DNA from: an uncultured Porticoccus sp.
GTDB lineage: Bacteria > Pseudomonadota > Gammaproteobacteria > Pseudomonadales > Porticoccaceae
Reading direction: 5' to 3'
Length of the DNA: 64,000 bases
NCBI RefSeq assembly: GCF_913061305.1
Contig: NZ_CAJXST010000003.1
Span: 62,001-126,000 of the forward strand
Position 1 is the stretch's first letter; every line of letters begins with the position of its first letter. Shown one piece after another: positions 8,420-17,580 of this stretch. The notes under the pieces were generated by a model. It had not been told where the DNA came from. It did not search any database and was given only the letters and a program-made list of their open reading frames with translations. The position numbers were made by a program, and so were the translations under genes.

Positions 8420-10582
8420 ATGACTACGCCCGAGCAAAAAACAGAATATCATCAGGATACGGCAGAGATTGGCACCCACGAACTAATGGATTGCCTGTTG
8501 TTGCTGGCTGGACTGGAAGGTCGCCCGACCTCACTTTCTGCCCTGTCATCCGGCTTGCCGCTGGTGGATGGAAAGCTGACGCCGGAGTTATTTAACCGGG
8601 CGGCAAACCGGGCGGGCCTGGCCTCCATTCTACTGGCTCGGCAACTGGATAATATTCCACAGGAAGTTTTACCCTGTGTCCTGCTACTCAACAACGGCCA
8701 GGCGGTGGTCCTGTCCAGTCTGGATGCTGAGCTGCAGTTGGCCGTATTAACCGACCCTCATGACAATACCTCAGAGCAAGTTGATTTTAAAACGCTTAAA
8801 GCGCTTCACAGTGGCCATGTTTTCTATGTCAGGCCGATGCAGCAATTTGATTCCCGCACGCCAAAAATTTATCAGAAAACCGGCGATCATTGGTTCTGGG
8901 GCGTCATGCGCAGCTCCTGGAAGATTTATCGCGATGTCTTGCTGGCGTCCTTCCTGATTAATTTCTTTGTTTTGGCTCAACCCCTGTTTGTTATGAATGT
9001 CTACGACCGGGTGGTGCCAAACAATGCTGTGGAGACTCTCTGGGCACTGGCCATCGGTGTACTCATTGTCTACACGTTTGATTTGGTCTTGAAACTGTTA
9101 CGCGCCTACCTGGTAGAGCTGGCCGCAAAGCGTTCAGATGTGGTGCTGTCTGCACAATTGCTCGAAAAGGTGCTTAATCTGAAAATGTCTGCCAGGCCCA
9201 ATTCCACCGGTGCCTTTGCATCCCGTCTGCATGATTTTGATATGCTGCGAAATTTTGTCACCTCTTCCACCATATTGACCCTTATCGATCTGCCCTTTGT
9301 GGTTCTCTTTATGGTGTTCATCTGGTACCTGGGCGGCTGGTTGGTGTTTGTCCCGTTAACGGTGTTCCCGATAGCGCTTTACCTTGGATTTCGGGCCCAG
9401 AAAAAGCTTCGTCCCACCATTGAAAATGTCATGCGGGGCAGTGCCAAGAAAAATGCCACATTAATCGAAAGCCTGGTGGGTATCGAAACCATCAAGACGC
9501 TGGGTGCCGAAAGTCAGATCCAGCGAGGCTGGGAGCAGGCTGTGGGTTATGTCTCGCAATGGAGTCTGCAATCCCGCTTGACGTCCAACAGTGCACTTCA
9601 GGCTGTCCAGTTTTTGCAGCAGGTAGCCATGGTCGCCATTGTGGTGTGGGGTGTTTATTTGATTGCCGATCAGAACCTCACCCTCGGTGGTCTGATTGCC
9701 TGTGTGATTTTGAACGGACGCGCGCTGGCGCCGTTAAGTCAGGTCGCTAATTTACTGGTCAGTTATGACCACGCCGAAGCGACGTTGAAGTCCCTGAATG
9801 AGGTGATGGCCCTGCCGGTTGAGCGCGAACCGGAAAAACGCTACCTGACGCGCCCTGTCTTTCACGGGGATATCCGTATCAAGCAAGTGACGTTTAGTTA
9901 CCCTGAGCAACCCAGGCCGGCACTCGAAAATGCCAATATCATCATCAATTCAGGCGAGAAAGTGGCGATTATCGGTCGAATTGGCTCTGGTAAATCGACC
10001 CTTGCCAAGCTTCTGATACGTTTGTATGAGCCCACCAGTGGATCCGTGCTGATGGACGGTTTCGATATCAATCAGCTCGATCCGGCAGATTTGCGTCATA
10101 ACGTGGCTTATGTGGCGCAGGATGCAAAACTGTATTTTGGCACGCTGCGAGACAATATAACGTTTGGCCTGAATGGTATTACCGATCAGCAGGTGGTCGA
10201 CGCGGCAGCACAGGCCGGCATACTGGAGCTGGTCAATAGTCATCCGTTGGGTTTTGAAATGCCAGTGGGTGAGCGGGGAGAAACACTTTCCGGAGGTCAG
10301 CGCAGCGCCATTGCGATGGCTCGGGTTTTTCTTCGCAAACCCCGAGTGCTGGTGATGGATGAACCGACATCGGCCATGGATCAAGGGACAGAAGAGCGCC
10401 TGACCCAGCAGATCAAAACCCGCTTTTCGGACAGTACGTTACTGATCATTACCCATAAGATGAGCATGTTGAGTCTGGTTGACCGCCTGATTGTGGTGGA
10501 TCGGGGTGTGATTATTAGTGATGGTCCAAAGTCGGAAGTGCTGGCGGCCCTCAAGGAAGGCAACATCAGAGGGAAAGGCTAA
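8420..10582 (+). CDS. lapB: Type I secretion ABC transporter, LapB-like
   Basis: 720 residues. An N-terminal C39-like domain (about 20-145) lacks the full protease motif, as in RTX exporters. Membrane segments occupy about 170-450. The ATPase domain (about 480-715) has Walker A IGRIGSGKST, signature LSGGQRSAIAMAR and Walker B VLVMDEPTSAMD. It powers export of the RTX adhesin encoded at 13484-16651 through a tripartite channel. Its stop overlaps the membrane-fusion gene start (TAATG). The LapB name follows from the presence of lapA/D/G-type genes in the same locus. Confidence 0.93.
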   Translation: MTTPEQKTEYHQDTAEIGTHELMDCLLLLAGLEGRPTSLSALSSGLPLVDGKLTPELFNRAANRAGLASILLARQLDNIPQEVLPCVLLLNNGQAVVLSSLDAELQLAVLTDPHDNTSEQVDFKTLKALHSGHVFYVRPMQQFDSRTPKIYQKTGDHWFWGVMRSSWKIYRDVLLASFLINFFVLAQPLFVMNVYDRVVPNNAVETLWALAIGVLIVYTFDLVLKLLRAYLVELAAKRSDVVLSAQLLEKVLNLKMSARPNSTGAFASRLHDFDMLRNFVTSSTILTLIDLPFVVLFMVFIWYLGGWLVFVPLTVFPIALYLGFRAQKKLRPTIENVMRGSAKKNATLIESLVGIETIKTLGAESQIQRGWEQAVGYVSQWSLQSRLTSNSALQAVQFLQQVAMVAIVVWGVYLIADQNLTLGGLIACVILNGRALAPLSQVANLLVSYDHAEATLKSLNEVMALPVEREPEKRYLTRPVFHGDIRIKQVTFSYPEQPRPALENANIIINSGEKVAIIGRIGSGKSTLAKLLIRLYEPTSGSVLMDGFDINQLDPADLRHNVAYVAQDAKLYFGTLRDNITFGLNGITDQQVVDAAAQAGILELVNSHPLGFEMPVGERGETLSGGQRSAIAMARVFLRKPRVLVMDEPTSAMDQGTEERLTQQIKTRFSDSTLLIITHKMSMLSLVDRLIVVDRGVIISDGPKSEVLAALKEGNIRGKG

Positions 10583-11946
10583 TGCCCAAGCAACGACTCG
10601 AAAAATTGCGCCGTCAACTGGACAAGACTTCTGCTGTCGATCTGAAGTACATGTCGTATTCCTCAGAGGCGGTTCTGAAACAGTCGCCTTTCGTATCTCA
10701 GGTGTTGTTATGGGTGATAGCAGCGTTCCTGGTCATTATGATGATTTGGGCCAGTTTGGCCAGAATTGACGAGTTTGCCCGGGGGGAGGGCAAAATTGTC
10801 CCTTCCAGCAACATCCAGATAGTACAGAATCTGGAGGGCGGCATACTGGAAGTGCTGTTTGTTACTGAGGGCGAGGTCGTCGACCGGGGTCAACCGCTTT
10901 TACAGATTGACGATACCATTTTTGCATCGACTTACAGAGAGCGCTCGCTGCAAGTCGAACAGTTAACGGTCAAAGCTGCCCGGTTGCGAGCTGAGGCCAA
11001 TAGTAGTGAGTTTGATGAAGAGCTGGAGAAACTGGGTGGTGTTCACAATGAAATATTGGTTGCCAGTGAGCGGGCATTATACGAATCCCGCAAGCAGGCT
11101 CACCTCTCGAAGTTAGATAGCCTCAATCAGAAGGTTTCACAAAAGAAGCAGGAGCTGTCTTCGATGCGGGTCAATCGACAAAGCCTGTCTGACAGTTACC
11201 GCCTGCTTCGCCAGGAGCTCGAGTTTACCCGTCCGCTGGTTTCCCAGGGTGCCGTTTCCCAGGTGGAATTACTTCGCTTGGAGCGTCAGGCTAACGACCT
11301 TAAAGGCGAGCTGGACAGGGCGACAATATCAATTCCCCAGCTTGAATCTGCTTACCAGGAGGCACTTAAAAATGTTGAAAGCTACTCGCAAACCTTTGCC
11401 AGTGAGTCCCGTGCAGAACTGAATGAGGTAATGGCTGAACTTGGTCGTATCGGCCAAAGTAACCAGGCGTTGGAGGATCGGGTGACCCGGACATTGGTTC
11501 GTTCGCCCATGAAAGGCATCGTCAAGCAGATTAAAGTTAAAACGATCGGTGGCGTCATTCAGCCCGGGGAGGATCTGGTTGAGATTGTGCCGTTTGATGA
11601 CTCGCTATTGGTAGACGCTCGTGTATCTCCTTCCGATATCGCTTTTATTCATCCCGAACAGAAGGCAACGGTCAAGTTTACGGCCTACGACTTTTCGATT
11701 CACGGAGGCTTGCCAGCCAAGGTGATTAGAATCAGCCCGGACACGATTGTGGACGAGGAGGGTGTCAGCTACTATCAGGTCAGATTGCGAACTGACAGCA
11801 GCCATTTGGGTAACGAAGACGATCCCTTACCGATTATTCCGGGGATGATCGTTCAGGTCGATATTCTGACTGGCCAGAAAACCATTCTGGACTATCTGCT
11901 CAAACCTATCCTGAAAACCAAAGAGTTAGCATTCAGAGAACGCTAG
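10582..11946 (+). CDS. lapC: Type I secretion membrane-fusion protein (HlyD family), LapC-like
   Basis: 454 residues. A cytoplasmic N-terminus of about 35 residues is followed by one membrane helix (LLWVIAAFLVIMMIWASLA), a lipoyl half (IVQNLEGGILEVLFVTEGEVV), a long periplasmic alpha-helical hairpin (about 120-300) and the HlyD beta-barrel (VRSPMKGIVKQIKV onwards). It bridges the inner-membrane ABC exporter to the TolC-family pore. It is translationally coupled to the upstream ABC gene. A 152-bp gap follows before the outer-membrane component. Confidence 0.93.
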   Translation: MPKQRLEKLRRQLDKTSAVDLKYMSYSSEAVLKQSPFVSQVLLWVIAAFLVIMMIWASLARIDEFARGEGKIVPSSNIQIVQNLEGGILEVLFVTEGEVVDRGQPLLQIDDTIFASTYRERSLQVEQLTVKAARLRAEANSSEFDEELEKLGGVHNEILVASERALYESRKQAHLSKLDSLNQKVSQKKQELSSMRVNRQSLSDSYRLLRQELEFTRPLVSQGAVSQVELLRLERQANDLKGELDRATISIPQLESAYQEALKNVESYSQTFASESRAELNEVMAELGRIGQSNQALEDRVTRTLVRSPMKGIVKQIKVKTIGGVIQPGEDLVEIVPFDDSLLVDARVSPSDIAFIHPEQKATVKFTAYDFSIHGGLPAKVIRISPDTIVDEEGVSYYQVRLRTDSSHLGNEDDPLPIIPGMIVQVDILTGQKTILDYLLKPILKTKELAFRER

Positions 11947-12039
11947 TTGCCGCAATTGAAATAGATCACTAGTTAAGTGGTCATTTTACCGATCCAAACG
12001 GTAACTGGTTCATTCAAATTCTGTGTTATAAATCTAACT

Positions 12040-12053
12040 ACATATAACTATGT
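12040..12053. promoter_or_regulatory. Small dyad upstream of the TolC-family gene
   Basis: ACATA-TAAC-TATGT is a perfect inverted repeat about 45 bp upstream of the TolC-family start in an AT-rich stretch. It could be an operator or part of a promoter for a separate transcript from the pore gene; no consensus was recognised. Confidence 0.25.
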
Positions 12054-12098
12054 GTAATTTTATAATTCCAGGGCAATACAGAAGGACAGGAAGTAATA

Positions 12099-13415
12099 AT
12101 GTTTTTTAACCGATATCTGACATTTTTTTCTATTGCCGGGGCTGCCTGCCTCTCCATGCAATTGAATGCACAAACAATAAATATGCGCGACGCCATAACC
12201 GAAACGTTGCAATCCAATCCCGAGGTTCAGGCGGAACTTCGGGAAGTCGATGCACGAGAAAGGCAAATAAGGGAAGCGTTGGGTGGCTATTATCCCTCAG
12301 TTGACGTACTGGCCGGGTTTGGTTACCAGGAGAGAGATCCCACATCTCGTCAGTTTTCTGACCCTGATCGCACGCGCAATGAACTGGAGAGACACGAAGC
12401 TCAGTTAAACATCAAACAACTGGTGTTTGACGGTTTTAATACGCCAAATGAACACAAAAATCAGATTGCCAGGCACGAAAGTGCCGAGCACCGCGCCTAT
12501 TCCGTGGGCGAAAATATCGCTCTGGAGGTAGTCAGGTCCTATCTGGAAGTCATCAAGCAGCAAGATATTCTTGCATTGGCCAAACAAACATTGGCCACGC
12601 ATGAAAATATTTACGACAAGATGAAGAAACGTTCTGATTCCGGTGTGGGCAGTACCGCTGACTTTGATCAGATATCCGGGCGTTTGGCCCTGGCAAAAAC
12701 GAATGTGATTAATCAGACAGCAAATTTGCTGGATGCTAAAACAAATTTTCAACGGGTGGTTGGTCGTTATCCGCAGGAGGGTGAGTTGGCAGCGCCCGGC
12801 ACCTACAGTAAATATTTGCCTGCAACGGTTGATGAAGCGATTGCCAGGGCCATCGATGCACACCCGTTGCTGAAATCCGCTGCATCGGATGTCAAAGCTG
12901 TGAACTTTCAGTACGAACAGACAAAAAGCACCTTTTACCCCCAGTTCCATGTAGAGCTTGAGCGCGACCTGAACAAGAATATCGATGGGGTGGATGAGCA
13001 GGTTGATGATCTGACAGTCATGCTACGTATGCGTTACAACCTCTATCGTGGTCGCTCAGATGAAGCAAAAAAACAGCAATTCGCATACCTGGTGGAAAAA
13101 GCAAAAGAAGTCCGCAATAACACATATCGTCAGGTTGAGCAGGAAACCCGTCTAGCGTGGGTTGCATATGAGGCTGTTCGCGATCAAATCCCGGTGCTCG
13201 AGGACTATGTTCGGGATTCCGAGTCAACAAAATCAGCTTATATTCAACAGTTCGATCTTGGTCGCCGCACACTCCTTGATCTTTTGAATACTGAAAATGA
13301 AACGATCACTGCCAAGCAGTCTCTGGTCACTGCCAGGCAGGATCTTCTCTATAATGAATACAGGATATTTCGCGCCATTGGAGAACTGCTCTATACCGTT
13401 GGTGTAGAACTCTAA
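12099..13415 (+). CDS. lapE: TolC-family outer-membrane secretion pore, LapE-like
   Basis: 438 residues with signal peptide (cleavage near NA-QT). Two tandem outer-membrane efflux repeats of long helices: first from INMRDAITETLQSNPEV, second from TVDEAIARAIDAHPLL. The C-terminal motif FDLGRRTLLDLLNTENE is typical of type I secretion TolC homologues (AggA/LapE). With the ABC and HlyD-like proteins upstream it completes the export channel for the RTX adhesin encoded next. The start ATG at 12099 follows GGACAGGAAG. Confidence 0.93.
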   Translation: MFFNRYLTFFSIAGAACLSMQLNAQTINMRDAITETLQSNPEVQAELREVDARERQIREALGGYYPSVDVLAGFGYQERDPTSRQFSDPDRTRNELERHEAQLNIKQLVFDGFNTPNEHKNQIARHESAEHRAYSVGENIALEVVRSYLEVIKQQDILALAKQTLATHENIYDKMKKRSDSGVGSTADFDQISGRLALAKTNVINQTANLLDAKTNFQRVVGRYPQEGELAAPGTYSKYLPATVDEAIARAIDAHPLLKSAASDVKAVNFQYEQTKSTFYPQFHVELERDLNKNIDGVDEQVDDLTVMLRMRYNLYRGRSDEAKKQQFAYLVEKAKEVRNNTYRQVEQETRLAWVAYEAVRDQIPVLEDYVRDSESTKSAYIQQFDLGRRTLLDLLNTENETITAKQSLVTARQDLLYNEYRIFRAIGELLYTVGVEL

Positions 13416-13483
13416 TAGCAGGTTACATGTCTAAGTAAGATGTGACCAAGTTAAAGCCGGATTGAGCCGGGAGGGTTAAAATT

Positions 13484-16400
13484 ATGAACGAGCAAACTTC
13501 ACAAGTAAGCACCGTCGAGTCCGGTCAAGACCAGCAAATTCTCGGATTTGTTGCATCGACTGAAGGCGCCACAGTGGTGGTTGTTTCTCCAGACGGCACC
13601 CTCCGCGAGCTCAAAATGGGTGATCCCATTCATGAAGGCGACGTTATTCAGGTAACTGATGGTAGCCATGTCGCGATCAGTTTTGCCGATGGCTCTGTTC
13701 GCCAGTTAAATAGTGGTGATTCTTTTGTTGTCGGCCTAGACAGTCATCAACAGCTGGCGGCTATCGAGTCTGCCGAAGAGGAAAACCCCGAATTCCAGGA
13801 CTTGCTGGCCACACTCGCCGCCGGTGAGGATATAGCGGAAGATCAGGAAGCAACAGCCGCTGGCGCTGAGGACGGTGCTTCTGGAACGGGTGATGAAATC
13901 GGTCAGGGCCTGCAATTTTCCTTGCTCGGCGGAGAAGTGACACCAACGGCGGGTATTGATCCCGACTATGTGCCACCGCCGTTGCCTGATCCGACTGCTA
14001 ACGCAGATATCAGTGAAAATGGTATTAATAACGGAGAGGCCAATAACAATGATGCGGTGGTCACGAACGATGCCCGCTCGGTAACGGAAGATCAGGACCT
14101 GAACCCGGTGGACAGTGTGCCGGATACGGTGCTGAGTGTGACCGGCGCGATCAGTGTATCGGATGTTGATCAGGGCGAAGGAGCCTTTGATCCGGCGACG
14201 CTGTCGTTTGGCGGTCGGACGAACTCGAGCGCGCTGGACACAGACACTACTGAGCTGGGAACGCTGACGTTGCTGGACGACCAGGGCAACTACAGTTTTG
14301 CGGTAGACAATGCGGCGGTGCAGTACCTGGCGGCAGGTGACACGGTGGTTCAGACCTGGACGGTGGACTCTGTGGACGGCAGTGGTACGAGCACCATCAC
14401 GATTACGATTAACGGCCTCAATGATGGCGCGGTGGTCACGAACGATGCCCGCTCGGTAACGGAAGATCAGGACCTGAACCCGGTGGACAGTGTGCCGGAT
14501 ACGGTGCTGAGTGTGACCGGCGCGATCAGTGTATCGGATGTTGATCAGGGCGAAGGAGCCTTTGATCCGGCGACGCTGTCGTTTGGCGGTCGGACGAACT
14601 CGAGCGCGCTGGACACAGACACTACTGAGCTGGGAACGCTGACGTTGCTGGACGACCAGGGCAACTACAGTTTTGCGGTAGACAATGCGGCGGTGCAGTA
14701 CCTGGCGGCAGGTGACACGGTGGTTCAGACCTGGACGGTGGACTCTGTGGACGGCAGTGGTACGAGCACCATCACGATTACGATTAATGGAACCAACGAC
14801 GGCCCCGTGGCCAACCCCGACACCAATTTTGTAAATGAAAGTATTGATGGGGCAGATGCCCCCATCATTTTCGGGAATGTCATATCAGGTGGTGATAACG
14901 GAATAGATTCAGCAGACTCTTTTGCTGGTGCTGAGCAATACGCTGATGTCGCTGATACAGACGTTGATCTTGGCGATGCCTTGAGAATAGTCAGTATAAA
15001 TAACCAATCAGTTAGTTTGGGAACAACGGCGGCTAATGGAACGCAGCTTGCCGGTTTATATGGTGTTTTGACTATCGGGGCAGACGGCTCATATGCCTAC
15101 GACCTTGATGATAATAATCCACTGTTGGCCGACCTTAATACCGGCGAAGAGTTGAATGAGGTGTTCAACTATACGGTTTCTGATTCAAGTGGCGCAGAGA
15201 GTTCATCAACATTGACGATCACTGTGAATGGTCAGGACCAGGGGCAGCCCCCGTTAGAACTGGGTGTTACAAAAAATTTATACGTTGGCCTCGATGAACT
15301 GGTTATCAAAAATCTTCAAGTCGGTTTTGTAGACGCTACTTTTATTAATGGAACGGCAAATACTTCACAATATAATACGGATTCCGATCCATATATTGAT
15401 CAGTTGGGTTGGGGAAGACCTGTCAGTAGCACCGGCCAGTCTGGTTACACACTTGTTGACAATACCCTCTTCAGTTCAGAAACCGGCTCAACAGTAGACG
15501 TTGGCTCAACCTTCAAGCTCGCGGACTTCCAGCATTTAAATTTTCCCATAGCTGTCAATTCGTCAAACCTCCAGGAAGTCTACCTGGTTCTTGATATGGA
15601 TATAGTGATTAATGGGGTACATCTGGAAAAACCGATAGACTTAAAACTGCTGATGAGTCACGACGAGACCCCTAATGATAGTGGTGACCCCCGGGATATT
15701 ATTTCACTTCCACCGCAGATGATTACCGTCAATCTGGATGGCTTTGATTATGATTTCCATGTGTTGGGATTCAGGGATGTTGATGGCAATTTGGTTGATG
15801 CAATTTACACGAATGAAAATGCAGTAAATGACTTTGAGATTGTCGGTAGTTTCACTTCATCATCTGAAAACCCTCAGGTGCTGGATAGTGTTTCCGGAAC
15901 TGTCGGGACGGGGAGTGATGATGTGGTCACCTGGACTGATACTTCCAGTGAATACGGAACTCTGACCGTCAGCGAAGATGGCAGTTACGAATATATACTG
16001 AATAGCGATATCAAGAACGTTCTAGATGTTGGTGAGAACCTGGTAGATATCTTCGAATATACGGTTACCAATCAGTTTGGCAGCACTACCAGTACACTGG
16101 AAATTAATATTTCCGGCTATCAGAATATTTATGGCTCTTCTGGAGACGATTCCCTGATGGGTACGTCAGCGAATGAATATTTGACCGGCGCAGCTGGTGA
16201 TGATGTTCTCAATGGCGCTGGGGCCGATGATGTTCTTATAGGCGGTCCAGGCAACGATAGCCTGACGGGAGGTCCCGGCGCAGATGTGTTCAAGTGGGTA
16301 GCAGGCGATGAAGGAATTGGCGCCATTGATATTGTTACTGACTACAACCAGTCGAGTGGCAGCTATGACCCGTCAGAGGGTGATATTCTTGATCTCTCAG

Positions 16401-16651
16401 ATCTGCTTGTGGGCGTAGCTTCACTGGATACATCAGGGATGACTTTAGCCGAGGCCCTGGATGCGTCCTTTCTGACGGTCACATCAGATGGAACTGATAC
16501 AAGTATTGTCGCCGATGTTGATGGTGGCGCGGCAGGTACCACGACCCAGACAATTGTGCTGCAGGGTGTGGATTTAACAAATGGTGGTGAGTTCTCTTCA
16601 GCAGAAGTCATCGAAAGCCTTATCAGTAACAATAATCTCGTTGTAGATTGA
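13484..16651 (+). CDS. LapA-like RTX adhesin with LapG-cleavable retention module
   Basis: 1055 residues. Residues 1-125 form the LapA N-terminal retention module (ILGFVASTEGATVVVVSPDG, VTDGSHVAISFADGSVRQL), with a likely LapG site ATLAAGEDI (LAAG at 111-114). Two identical VCBS/cadherin-like repeats follow at about 191-440, then two further VCBS-type domains (about 445-585 and 790-880) around a less familiar segment (about 585-790). RTX nonapeptides lie at about 880-935 (GDDSLMG, GDDVLNG, GNDSLTGG) before a C-terminal type I secretion signal. It is held in the outer-membrane pore until LapG cuts it, controlling biofilm attachment. It is far smaller than Pseudomonas LapA. ATG 13484 has GGGAGGG upstream. 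Confidence 0.92.
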   Translation: MNEQTSQVSTVESGQDQQILGFVASTEGATVVVVSPDGTLRELKMGDPIHEGDVIQVTDGSHVAISFADGSVRQLNSGDSFVVGLDSHQQLAAIESAEEENPEFQDLLATLAAGEDIAEDQEATAAGAEDGASGTGDEIGQGLQFSLLGGEVTPTAGIDPDYVPPPLPDPTANADISENGINNGEANNNDAVVTNDARSVTEDQDLNPVDSVPDTVLSVTGAISVSDVDQGEGAFDPATLSFGGRTNSSALDTDTTELGTLTLLDDQGNYSFAVDNAAVQYLAAGDTVVQTWTVDSVDGSGTSTITITINGLNDGAVVTNDARSVTEDQDLNPVDSVPDTVLSVTGAISVSDVDQGEGAFDPATLSFGGRTNSSALDTDTTELGTLTLLDDQGNYSFAVDNAAVQYLAAGDTVVQTWTVDSVDGSGTSTITITINGTNDGPVANPDTNFVNESIDGADAPIIFGNVISGGDNGIDSADSFAGAEQYADVADTDVDLGDALRIVSINNQSVSLGTTAANGTQLAGLYGVLTIGADGSYAYDLDDNNPLLADLNTGEELNEVFNYTVSDSSGAESSSTLTITVNGQDQGQPPLELGVTKNLYVGLDELVIKNLQVGFVDATFINGTANTSQYNTDSDPYIDQLGWGRPVSSTGQSGYTLVDNTLFSSETGSTVDVGSTFKLADFQHLNFPIAVNSSNLQEVYLVLDMDIVINGVHLEKPIDLKLLMSHDETPNDSGDPRDIISLPPQMITVNLDGFDYDFHVLGFRDVDGNLVDAIYTNENAVNDFEIVGSFTSSSENPQVLDSVSGTVGTGSDDVVTWTDTSSEYGTLTVSEDGSYEYILNSDIKNVLDVGENLVDIFEYTVTNQFGSTTSTLEINISGYQNIYGSSGDDSLMGTSANEYLTGAAGDDVLNGAGADDVLIGGPGNDSLTGGPGADVFKWVAGDEGIGAIDIVTDYNQSSGSYDPSEGDILDLSDLLVGVASLDTSGMTLAEALDASFLTVTSDGTDTSIVADVDGGAAGTTTQTIVLQGVDLTNGGEFSSAEVIESLISNNNLVVD
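14054..14787 (+). repeat. Two identical 359-bp tandem repeats inside the adhesin gene
   Basis: Bases 14054-14412 and 14429-14787 read identical, at a 375-bp period (125 codons). They encode two copies of one VCBS domain. The flanking domains are diverged and more AT-rich. Identity at synonymous sites points to recent duplication or ongoing homogenisation, and makes the locus prone to copy-number change or assembly collapse. Confidence 0.95.
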
Positions 16652-16663
16652 TTGTTGAAAAAT

Positions 16664-16696
16664 AAAAAAGCCCGGCCAGATGGCCGGGCTTTTTTT
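16664..16696. terminator. Bidirectional terminator between the adhesin gene and lapG
   Basis: GCCCGGCC / GGCCGGGC stem with a 4-base loop, A-tract on the left and T-tract on the right. It serves both the plus-strand adhesin gene and the convergent minus-strand lapG. Confidence 0.9.
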
Positions 16697-16733
16697 ACAA
16701 TAACTTCCATGATGGATTGGTCGTTATTGTTTT

Positions 16734-17408
16734 TTACTCTAGCTCTTTTGCCATTCTCGCATTCAAATCCCGCCAAAGATTGAGCTGGTCTGATTTGCCC
16801 GCTTTGAGCTGTTCGTTCCGTGTCCTGGCCAGCCATAGATTATCGGCGTTAAAACTGTAGATCGGTCGGAGGTCGCGTCGCTCATTGGCCGGTTTGATAC
16901 GTTTATTGATATTGTCGAGAATCAGGGGTACAGACGTTGGGGTGGGATAGTAGGCCAGTACCATGTGTGCCTGATTCAGCAAGGTCGCCTTGACATAGGT
17001 GATCCGCAATTTTGAAACATCCATGCCCATTCCCTTTAGCGTGAAATACTTGGCGATAGAGAAATCCTCACAGTCGCCGGCATCTCTGGCAAGAAATTCG
17101 ATGGGAGTCGCCCAGTAATCATTCTTTCCCCACAGCTCAATGTCACTGACAAAGCGGGCGCCATTAAAAAAATCGTTCACTGCCTTGAGTTGCTCGATAT
17201 CCTCTTTGCCGCGATATTCGTGAGTCATATTTTGCCAGTATTCAATACGTGACTGCGCAGAAGGTCCATATTTACTGCGGATTTTAGCGAGCATTTCGTC
17301 ACTGATGCCGGAGTGATTAGCGCTGCCTGAAAATATCACGAAAAACAGAGAAGCCAGCAGCCCAATGCGACCGAAAAAAATTGCTTGTAGAGCAGATGAA
17401 GACTTCAA
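16734..17408 (-). CDS. lapG: Periplasmic cysteine protease LapG
   Basis: 224 residues, bacterial transglutaminase-like cysteine protease family. The catalytic triad is visible: Cys 113 in GDCEDFS, His 148 in NQAHMVL and Asp 165 in LILDNIN. Asp 112 and Glu 114 beside the cysteine match the calcium-binding pair known in LapG. The start is a TTG at 17408, needed to include the signal peptide (FFGRIGLLASLFFVIFSGSA). It cuts the LapA-type adhesin in its retention module, releasing cells from surfaces, unless LapD sequesters it. It is convergent with the adhesin gene and divergent from lapD. Confidence 0.93.
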   Translation of the reverse strand: MKSSSALQAIFFGRIGLLASLFFVIFSGSANHSGISDEMLAKIRSKYGPSAQSRIEYWQNMTHEYRGKEDIEQLKAVNDFFNGARFVSDIELWGKNDYWATPIEFLARDAGDCEDFSIAKYFTLKGMGMDVSKLRITYVKATLLNQAHMVLAYYPTPTSVPLILDNINKRIKPANERRDLRPIYSFNADNLWLARTRNEQLKAGKSDQLNLWRDLNARMAKELE

Positions 17409-17522
17409 TTTCTTTCCGTTTTTTGCGACGTTATCGGCCTATTTACAGCGACTTTGATCTTATCATAGACATCGCCTGGCAAGGCTACGATGCGAGGCAC
17501 TGTAGCGTGATCCAGTGCTCAA

Positions 17523-17551
17523 TTGGCAAGTGGGCCAGTTTGGATTAGACT
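17523..17551 (+). promoter_or_regulatory. Possible lapD promoter
   Basis: TTGGCA (17523-17528) and TAGACT (17546-17551) are separated by 17 bp, about 30 bp before the GTG. Both boxes are only partial matches to the sigma-70 consensus. It lies in the 172-bp divergent lapG-lapD gap. Confidence 0.3.
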
Positions 17552-17580
17552 CGGTCAATTGAACCCAAAAGGAATTTTGC

